Below are positions 1-4,222 of a DNA stretch of 7,871 nucleotides, in pieces; within the stretch, counting starts at the first letter, position 1, and every line of letters begins with the position of its first letter. The stretch spans positions 1-7,871 of the forward strand of contig CALBLR010000139.1 in NCBI GenBank assembly GCA_937896015.1. The letters are read 5' to 3'. This DNA is from an uncultured Prevotellaceae bacterium (GTDB lineage Bacteria; Bacteroidota; Bacteroidia; Bacteroidales; Muribaculaceae). The notes under the pieces were generated by a model, which was not told the origin of the DNA, did no database searches, and saw nothing but the letters and a program-made list of their open reading frames with translations. Both the position numbers and the translations under genes were made by a program.

Positions 1-294
1 GATAAACGGATTGCGCTCGATGCACATCGAGGCGTCGGCCTCGGCGCCCTTGTAGTCCTCAAGGCTGAGCTTGGCCACGGCGCGGTAGAAATAGGGCTCG
101 GCCAGATTGGGCCGGGCGTTGATGGCCTGGTTGAAGTACTGGATGGACAGGATGTAGTCTTCGAAGTAGAGGGCGTTGCGGCCTATCTTCACCACCTGCT
201 CCACGTTGATTTGAGCCACAGCCTGAGCGGCGGCGGCCAGCGCGATTGCGGCCACCACGAGCAGTCGCAGAGATATGTGCTTAATTGTTTCCAA
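1..294 (-). CDS. Secreted TPR-repeat protein, N-terminal part (gene continues past the window edge)
   Basis: Reading the minus strand from 294 down to 1 gives 98 open codons that continue beyond the window. Residues 1-28 look like a signal peptide: a basic N-region (K5, H6, R10), an Ala/Leu/Val-rich core, and an A-V-A site before Q28. Residues from about 35 onward have TPR-like helical spacing, with aromatic and alanine positions as in SIQYFNQAINARPN (50-63) and PYFYRAVAKLSLEDYKGAEA (67-86). Family knowledge: TPR proteins of this kind in Bacteroidales are exported scaffolds, usually of unknown partner. No ATG exists in frame: a TGA lies upstream, and the only sensible start is TTG at 294-292, about 20 nt after the predicted transcription start. 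The frame and TPR call are solid; the start is inferred and the function is unknown. The C-terminal part cannot be judged here. Confidence 0.85.
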   Translation of the reverse strand, partial: METIKHISLRLLVVAAIALAAAAQAVAQINVEQVVKIGRNALYFEDYILSIQYFNQAINARPNLAEPYFYRAVAKLSLEDYKGAEADASMCIERNPFI

Positions 295-321
295 TATATA
301 CGTGAATATGCAATTTTTCTG

Positions 322-354
322 CAAAAATAGCGGTTTGGGCAGTAACGGCCCAAA
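322..354 (-). promoter_or_regulatory. Bacteroidota-type promoter for the TPR gene
   Basis: On the minus strand a TTTG (-33 box, 354-351) is followed after 21 nt by TATTTTTG (329-322), an exact match to the Bacteroidota -7 consensus TAnnTTTG. Transcription would start near 315, leaving a leader of about 20 nt before the TTG start at 294. The promoter lies just downstream of the lipoprotein pseudogene stop, so the TPR gene does not depend on that gene for expression. Confidence 0.65.
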
Positions 355-366
355 ATATCAGTCATT

Positions 367-786
367 TTATGCTTCATTAACCACATAGGGTGCGGGCTGA
401 GGGCCGTAAATTTCAACAAGCAAGTGCAAATTCACTTTTTTATACTCTTCTATTACTAAAGTAGCGTTATTTCCGAACATATTTAAATCATTTGAATATA
501 TACAGACACTATCGCCAGATATATTTACTCTCTTCTTAAAATTAACAATTGATTTTTTACCGCTAATAAGTCCATTTTTGCTTATAAATGTAGGATATTC
601 GACATTAATAGTATCGTTTGATATTGTTATATAATACGTAAATATACTTTTTTGCTTATAGTGTACTTGTTGCCCTGTTTCAAAATCACAGTGGTATAGT
701 CTATACTAAACAGTTAGCGGTGGTTTGCCACAACCAACCAGACTTACTAACAGGATAAATATAATTGCTAATTTCTTAGTAATTAT
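367..786 (-). pseudogene. Decayed lipoprotein gene: no start codon, in-frame TAG
   Basis: On the minus strand one frame runs from 786 to the TAA at 369-367 (139 codons plus stop) with a single interruption, TAG at 708-706 (codon 27). The first 26 codons read as a bacterial lipoprotein signal: TKKLAIIFILLVSLVGCGK, with two lysines, a hydrophobic core and the lipobox L16-V17-G18-C19. The frame follows a TAA at 789-787 and begins ATA-ATT, so the expected ATG is absent; ATA could be a mutated ATG. After the TAG, 112 sense codons stay open although the DNA is only about 29% G+C, where chance stops should be frequent, so this is real former coding sequence. The body is short, rich in Asn, Ile, Lys and Tyr, beta-like, and matches no family I recognise. 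Sequencing error, or very weak initiation plus stop read-through, are less likely alternatives. Confidence 0.7.
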
Positions 787-801
787 TTATTGTGGGCGAG
801 G

Positions 802-876
802 TTAAGATGTTTTTTCGACTTTCGCAACCATGGCGGCGATTAGCGGTTTCGGTGCAATGGGCAGTTTGACAGGCAT
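802..876 (-). CDS. Possible 24-residue small ORF (doubtful)
   Basis: An ATG at 876-874 opens a 24-codon frame ending in TAA at 804-802, just upstream of the lipoprotein pseudogene. The peptide begins MPVKLPIAPK and ends AKVEKTS; it has a Pro-rich first half and a charged tail, with no signal peptide or known motif. There is no clear ribosome binding site. At this length it could be chance, a leader peptide, or a remnant of an interspersed sequence. I recognise no homologue. Confidence 0.15.
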   Translation of the reverse strand: MPVKLPIAPKPLIAAMVAKVEKTS

Positions 877-912
877 TTGCAGTGTAGGCAGGTGTCGTTA
901 ATCATTGAAAAG

Positions 913-944
913 TTTGCGTATGTGGGCGAAAATAGCGAAATTTG
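913..944 (+). promoter_or_regulatory. Promoter for the META-domain gene
   Basis: TTTG at 913-916 is followed after 20 nt by GAAATTTG at 937-944, matching the Bacteroidota -7 box TAnnTTTG except for the first T. Transcription would begin near 951, giving a leader of about 30 nt before the ATG at 981. This placement makes an upstream in-frame TTG at 942 unusable as a start, because it lies inside the -7 box. Confidence 0.5.
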
Positions 945-980
945 AAGACTGAAACACTAACACTCAACAACTCAACGGAC

Positions 981-1844
981 ATGAACAAGTGGATACTTGC
1001 CGCTCTGGCTGTTGCCGTGGCCGCAGTGCCCGAGCAGGCTTTTGCCGGCAAGAAGAAAAAGAAATATGAGAAGCAGCAGGTGAAGATTGAGGCTGCGGCA
1101 GCAAAGCCCAGGCCCGACACTGTGCGCATCACCAACGCGGCCCGCCAGCTGTATGGCGAGTGGACCATTGAGAGCGTGCGCGGCAAAGCGGCGGTAACCG
1201 CCGAGCGCCCCTATATATACCTTGACTTTGGGGGCAACAATGTGTATGGCAACAACGGCTGCAACGCCATCAACGGCACGTTTGCCCTCAATGGCAGCAA
1301 GCTGAAGTTTGCCAACATGATTCAGACGCAAAAAAGCTGCCACAGCGTGACCTCGGAGCGCACAGTGATGCGCGCCCTGGCCGAGGCCGACCACTACATG
1401 GTGACGCGCCTGTTCAGCATCGACTACATGACGCTGATGAACCAGCGCGGCCAGGTGGTGATGCGCCTGAAGCGGCAAAACTTGGATTTGCTCAACGGCC
1501 CGTGGATAGTGAAGGAGCTGAACGGTGTGAATGTGGTGGACAAGAATGTGAAGATGGTGATCGACATTCAGATGCTCACGGTGAACGCCACCAGCGGCTG
1601 CAACATCATCAACGGCATTGTCACCATCGACCCAAGCAAGGACCTGGCGGTGCAGTTTGAGGACTTGAAGTCATCGCACAACGTGTGCCCCAACCTTGAG
1701 ACCGAGACAAAGATGCTGCTTGCGCTTGAGGAAACGGAGTCGTGCAAGCGCATCAACGACAACGAGATGGCACTGCTCAACCGCAAGGGCGAAATTGTGA
1801 CGGTGCTGCGCCGCATTGACCTGCGCGGCGGTGCAGGCAAGTAG
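981..1844 (+). CDS. Secreted protein with two tandem META (HslJ-like) domains
   Basis: The product is 287 residues. Residues 1-22 form a signal peptide ending A-F-A, followed by a lysine run (24-28); there is no lipobox, so a soluble periplasmic or secreted protein is likely. Two META domains follow, about 57-166 and 169-278. Each has the family signature GCNxxNG (93-99 and 206-212) and a second cysteine about 26-29 residues later (C94/C120; C207/C236). A fifth cysteine, C255, is in domain 2. Family knowledge: the META domain occurs in E. coli HslJ, linked to heat shock and novobiocin resistance, and in many Bacteroidales surface or periplasmic proteins; its biochemical role is unclear. The paired cysteines may form disulfides (inference). 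The gene has its own promoter and ends before a strong terminator, so it is probably monocistronic. ATG 981 is preferred over TTG 942 because of the signal peptide and promoter position. Confidence 0.85.
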   Translation: MNKWILAALAVAVAAVPEQAFAGKKKKKYEKQQVKIEAAAAKPRPDTVRITNAARQLYGEWTIESVRGKAAVTAERPYIYLDFGGNNVYGNNGCNAINGTFALNGSKLKFANMIQTQKSCHSVTSERTVMRALAEADHYMVTRLFSIDYMTLMNQRGQVVMRLKRQNLDLLNGPWIVKELNGVNVVDKNVKMVIDIQMLTVNATSGCNIINGIVTIDPSKDLAVQFEDLKSSHNVCPNLETETKMLLALEETESCKRINDNEMALLNRKGEIVTVLRRIDLRGGAGK

Positions 1845-1879
1845 CCTGAGTGCAGGCGCCAATCAGAGAAAAAAAATTG

Positions 1880-1929
1880 AGCGGGGGCGCGCCTATGGCA
1901 CCGATGGTGCCGGGCGCGCCCCCGCTTTT
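1880..1929. terminator. Bidirectional intrinsic terminator between convergent genes
   Basis: A 14-bp GC-rich outer stem pairs AGCGGGGGCGCGCC (1880-1893) with 1913-1926. An internal loop (TAT against G) leads to a 6-bp inner stem, GGCACC (1897-1902) with GGTGCC (1906-1911), closed by GAT. The plus strand continues into TTTT (1926-1929); on the minus strand the stem is followed within 3 nt by a run of eight T. It can therefore stop both the META gene from the left and the convergent gene from the right. Confidence 0.9.
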
Positions 1930-1952
1930 ACCGTTGCTTTGTGCCCGGGCGG

Positions 1953-2501
1953 CTACATGTCGTCTTCGCCGTCGAGGCCTTCGAGGTCGCTCAGCTCGTC
2001 TTCGTTATACGACTCGTCGCCATAGAACTCCGATGAGTCAAAATCGTCGATGGCCGCCTGCTGCTTTGGCGCGGGCTTGGCAGGAGCCGCAAACCTCAGT
2101 TTCTCGGCTGGCGCTTTGCCTTCCTTGCGCTGGCACAAGGGGTCGCTCATGTGCTTGCCGGGAATGGTTTCCTTTAGCACCATAAAGAAGTATCGCTCGT
2201 TTTCGTAGTCGAACACGAACTTCAGTTTCTGGCCTTCGTCTTCCACAAGCTCGTCGAGCGGTGTGTCGCCCATGAGCCACACGTCTTCGTCAGTGTCGGT
2301 GTCCATGTCGATATATGTGACCTCGGTGTCTTTTTCCCAATCGTCATCGCAAATATAGAATGAGTCGAGCTCGTCGCGCGAATAACCCGCTGCGTCGAGA
2401 ATGGTGTTTCTCAGCCGCAGGAAAGTGTCTTCAGAGTCGATAACAATCTCTAACTTGAATTTTTCGGCTTCTTCCGAGCCTACAAGAAATTTGTAAACCA
2501 T
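1953..2501 (-). CDS. Plasmid pRiA4b ORF-3 / IS1096 passenger-like family protein
   Basis: The product is 182 residues with no signal peptide or membrane segment, so it should be cytoplasmic. Residues about 1-112 resemble the pRiA4b ORF-3-like domain: a beta-rich start, a helix with FLRLRNTILDAAGY (27-40), the aromatic/acidic block SFYICDDDWE (48-57), then PLDELVEDEGQKLKFVFDYE (81-100) and a closing RYFFMVLKE. These are the usual landmarks of the family, whose founding members are passengers of plasmids and transposons but which is often an isolated chromosomal gene in Bacteroidales. Its biochemical function is not established. The tail is distinctive: 15 of the last 32 residues are Asp or Glu, following an Ala/Pro/Lys linker. 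No transposase is nearby, so the 'IS1096' name does not mean an insertion sequence is present. The start ATG at 2501-2499 is at the beginning of the conserved domain; a Shine-Dalgarno sequence is weak or absent. Confidence 0.8.
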   Translation of the reverse strand: MVYKFLVGSEEAEKFKLEIVIDSEDTFLRLRNTILDAAGYSRDELDSFYICDDDWEKDTEVTYIDMDTDTDEDVWLMGDTPLDELVEDEGQKLKFVFDYENERYFFMVLKETIPGKHMSDPLCQRKEGKAPAEKLRFAAPAKPAPKQQAAIDDFDSSEFYGDESYNEDELSDLEGLDGEDDM

Positions 2502-2552
2502 ACCTATTATATATATGTATATGCTTCGTTTTATGTGTTGTCAATCCGTATG

Positions 2553-2581
2553 CGAAATTACTAAAAAATAACAACCGCAAA
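2553..2581 (-). promoter_or_regulatory. Possible promoter for the pRiA4b ORF-3-like gene
   Basis: On the minus strand TTTG (2581-2578) and TAATTTCG (2560-2553, one mismatch to TAnnTTTG) are separated by 17 nt, a little short of the usual 19-21. The implied leader is about 45 nt. The -33 box lies inside the palindrome 2575-2592. Weak evidence, based on position and partial consensus. Confidence 0.3.
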
Positions 2582-2592
2582 ACATTTTGCGG
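2575..2592. repeat. Perfect 8-bp palindrome (possible operator or secondary terminator)
   Basis: CCGCAAAA (2575-2582) and its exact reverse complement TTTTGCGG (2585-2592) are separated only by CA. T-rich runs follow on both strands (2596-2601 on plus; 2568-2563 read on minus), as for a weak bidirectional terminator. The palindrome also overlaps the possible -33 box of the gene to its left, as an operator might. With a two-base spacer, an RNA hairpin would have to open two base pairs to form a loop. Confidence 0.4.
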
Positions 2593-2643
2593 GAGTTTTT
2601 TCGGAGCAGAACGGTTATTTTTACTTTTGCAAGTTTTGAGCAC

Positions 2644-2671
2644 AAAAAAAGCCGCTGCGGCGTGCAGCGGC
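2644..2671 (-). terminator. Intrinsic terminator of spt
   Basis: On the minus strand the perfect 8-bp stem GCCGCTGC/GCAGCGGC (2671-2664 with 2658-2651), with a 5-nt loop, is followed directly by seven T (2650-2644). It lies about 35 nt after the spt stop codon, as expected for a factor-independent terminator. Confidence 0.88.
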
Positions 2672-2705
2672 TTGTATCATAAGCACAAGTGCAAGTTGCT
2701 CTACA

Positions 2706-3893
2706 TTAGGGGATAAGATTGTAGGCGCGGAACACTTTCTGAATTTTCTCGAGTGCTATGGTCACCTGCTCTTTGGTGTGTGTGGCCATAAGGCTGAAGC
2801 GGATGAGGGTGTCGTTGGGCGCAACGGCCGGCGACACCACGGGATTCACAAATATGCCCTCGTTGAAGAGGTCGCGTGTGATGGCAAACGTCTTGTTGTT
2901 GTCGCGGATAAAGAGGGGAATGATCGGCGTCTCGGTGTGGCCGATTTCGCACCCCATCTCGCGGAAGCCCTCAAGGGCGTAGCGGGTGATGTTCCACAAG
3001 TGCTCCTGGCGCTCGGGCTCGGCCTCAAGGATGTCGAGCGCGGCATCGACTGCGGCCGTCGAGGCCGGGGTGATGCTTGCAGTGAATATGTAGGAGCGGG
3101 AGTGGTGGCGCAGATAGTTGGTGATCACCTTGTCGGTGGCAATGAAGCCGCCCAGCGAGGCCAGCGACTTGCTGAACGTGCCCATAATCAGGTCGACCTC
3201 GTCGGTGAGGCCGAAGTGGTCGCACACGCCGCGGCCGCCCTTGCCAAACACGCCGATGCCGTGGGCCTCGTCGACCATGACGCTGGCTTTGTATTTGCGG
3301 GCCAGGTCAACGATGTCGGGCAGTTTGCACACGTCGCCCTCCATCGAGAACACGCCGTCGGTCACGATGAGCTTCACGCGGTCGGGCTCGCACTTTTTGA
3401 GTTGTGTCTCAAGCGAGGCCATGTCGTTGTGCTTATATTTAAGCGAGTTGGAGAACGACAGACGGCGGCCTTCGATAATCGAGGCGTGGTCTTGCTCGTC
3501 CCACAGGATGTAGTCTTCGCGGCCGGTGAGGGTCGACACCACGCCCAGATTCACACCAAAGCCGGTGGAGTAGATCATTGCGTCTTCCTTGCCCTCATAT
3601 GCGGCAAGGCGCTTCTCCAGCTTTTTGTGGATGTCGAGCGTGCCGTTGAGAAAAGGCGAGCCGGCGCAACCAGTGCCATACTTCTCGATGGCCTTGATGG
3701 CGGCCTCTTTGATTTTGGGGTGGTTAACAAGGCCTGAATAGCAGTTTGACCCAAACATCAGCACCTTTTTGCCGTTGATGAGGACCTCGGTGTCCTGCTC
3801 GCTCGATATTGCCCTGAAATAGGGATATATGCCCAGAGCCTGCGCTTTTTGAGGCTCCTGATACTTTGCTAACTTAGCTTGTAATAGCTTCAT
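2706..3893 (-). CDS. spt: Serine palmitoyltransferase (pyridoxal phosphate-dependent, sphingolipid synthesis)
   Basis: This 395-residue protein belongs to the alpha-oxoamine synthase family (aminotransferase fold type I). It condenses L-serine with a long-chain acyl-CoA, releasing CO2 and CoA, to give 3-ketodihydrosphinganine, the first step of sphingolipid synthesis in the cytoplasm. Visible landmarks: GTGCAGSPFLNGT (73-85); DHASIIEGRR (135-144), with H136 expected to stack on the cofactor; VFSMEGD (181-187); DEAHGIGVFG (208-217), with D208 and H211 near the cofactor; GTFSKSL (238-244), with K242 as the pyridoxal phosphate lysine; and R365 in IRFSLMATHT, a likely carboxylate binder. The motifs and N-terminus resemble Bacteroides serine palmitoyltransferase (from memory) much more than 2-amino-3-ketobutyrate CoA ligase, the same-size paralogue. 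No membrane segment is seen. The gene is monocistronic, with its own promoter and terminator, and divergent from uvrB. Confidence 0.93.
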   Translation of the reverse strand: MKLLQAKLAKYQEPQKAQALGIYPYFRAISSEQDTEVLINGKKVLMFGSNCYSGLVNHPKIKEAAIKAIEKYGTGCAGSPFLNGTLDIHKKLEKRLAAYEGKEDAMIYSTGFGVNLGVVSTLTGREDYILWDEQDHASIIEGRRLSFSNSLKYKHNDMASLETQLKKCEPDRVKLIVTDGVFSMEGDVCKLPDIVDLARKYKASVMVDEAHGIGVFGKGGRGVCDHFGLTDEVDLIMGTFSKSLASLGGFIATDKVITNYLRHHSRSYIFTASITPASTAAVDAALDILEAEPERQEHLWNITRYALEGFREMGCEIGHTETPIIPLFIRDNNKTFAITRDLFNEGIFVNPVVSPAVAPNDTLIRFSLMATHTKEQVTIALEKIQKVFRAYNLIP

Positions 3894-3988
3894 TGTTTGT
3901 CTTTATAGAAAAATTTTAAAACTATCTGCACCTAAAAAGGGGTTGTCTTCTTAGCGTGGACACTGAGTGCCTTTTAGTATACAGGCTG

Positions 3989-4021
3989 CAAATTTACTAA
4001 TTAATCTCTTAAAATCAGAAA
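3989..4021 (-). promoter_or_regulatory. Promoter for spt
   Basis: On the minus strand TAAATTTG (3996-3989) is an exact match to the -7 consensus TAnnTTTG. A TTTC (4021-4018), one base off the -33 TTTG, lies 21 nt upstream. Transcription would start near 3982, giving an untranslated leader of about 90 nt. Confidence 0.6.
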
Positions 4022-4158
4022 AAAAATTCGCATTTTTCTTTAAGCATGTCGCATTTTGCAATTTCCGGGGCCATAATTGGCTCCGCAGTGAAAAGAGCCC
4101 TACCCCCCTCCGGCGCACCCCAGTCATACATATTTATTATGATTTTGGCGGTTTAGGG

Positions 4159-4188
4159 CTTGGGTGCGGCGATTTTTGCGTAAATTTG
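4159..4188 (+). promoter_or_regulatory. Promoter for uvrB-ygiQ
   Basis: TAAATTTG at 4181-4188 matches the -7 consensus exactly and, with the next two bases, repeats the same 10-mer TAAATTTGCA found in the spt promoter. CTTG at 4159-4162, 18 nt upstream, is a one-mismatch -33 box. The transcript would start near 4195, leaving a leader of about 28 nt before ATG 4223. No LexA-like operator was recognised. Confidence 0.5.
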
Positions 4189-4203
4189 CAATTTGCAGAA
4201 ACC

Positions 4204-4213
4204 AAAGGAAAGG
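4204..4213 (+). promoter_or_regulatory. Purine-rich ribosome binding site of uvrB
   Basis: AAAGGAAAGG ends 9 nt before the ATG at 4223. It is the clearest Shine-Dalgarno-like sequence in the window and supports ATG 4223 over an in-frame TTG at 4193, which lies near the predicted transcription start. Confidence 0.6.
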
Positions 4214-4222
4214 AACAATCGG

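Larger units (their letters stand above)
787..980. other. Intergenic region between the lipoprotein pseudogene and the META gene
   Basis: G+C rises sharply again around 790. The stretch contains a possible 24-residue minus-strand ORF (802-876) and, at its right end, the promoter of the META-domain gene. I see no RNA gene or clear terminator here. Confidence 0.6.
3894..4222. other. Divergent regulatory region between spt and uvrB
   Basis: This 329-bp gap holds no convincing gene; frames crossing it lack family features. It contains the spt promoter (3989-4021), an spt leader of roughly 90 nt with a possible hairpin, the uvrB promoter (4159-4188) and the uvrB ribosome binding site. The middle (4090-4125) is an unusually C-rich block in otherwise AT-rich DNA. 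A weak hairpin, GGGGCC with GGCTCC, lies at 4067-4084. Confidence 0.7.

Noticed and set aside
189..419. Minus-strand frame overlapping the start of the TPR gene
   Set aside because: It is the TPR gene and the pseudogene 3' end read in the wrong frame, has no signal or domain, and would cross the TPR promoter.
706..708. TAG recoded as an amino acid (pyrrolysine or suppression) in the lipoprotein frame
   Set aside because: No recoding element or tRNA is visible, and the frame also lacks a start codon, so decay is the simpler reading.
942..980. Upstream in-frame TTG start for the META gene
   Set aside because: It falls inside the predicted -7 box, and the signal peptide begins cleanly at ATG 981.
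1953..2501. Insertion sequence suggested by the 'IS1096 passenger' family name
   Set aside because: No transposase, terminal inverted repeats or target duplication were seen around the gene; homologues of this kind often stand alone in Bacteroidales chromosomes.
2706..3893. 2-amino-3-ketobutyrate CoA ligase or 8-amino-7-oxononanoate synthase instead of serine palmitoyltransferase
   Set aside because: Same fold and size, but the blocks CAGSPFLNGT, GRRLSFSNSLKYKHND and DEAHGIGVFG follow Bacteroides serine palmitoyltransferase as remembered, and no threonine-degradation or biotin genes are adjacent.
4193..4222. Upstream in-frame TTG start for uvrB
   Set aside because: It lies at the predicted transcription start; ATG 4223 has a good ribosome binding site and gives the canonical UvrB N-terminus.
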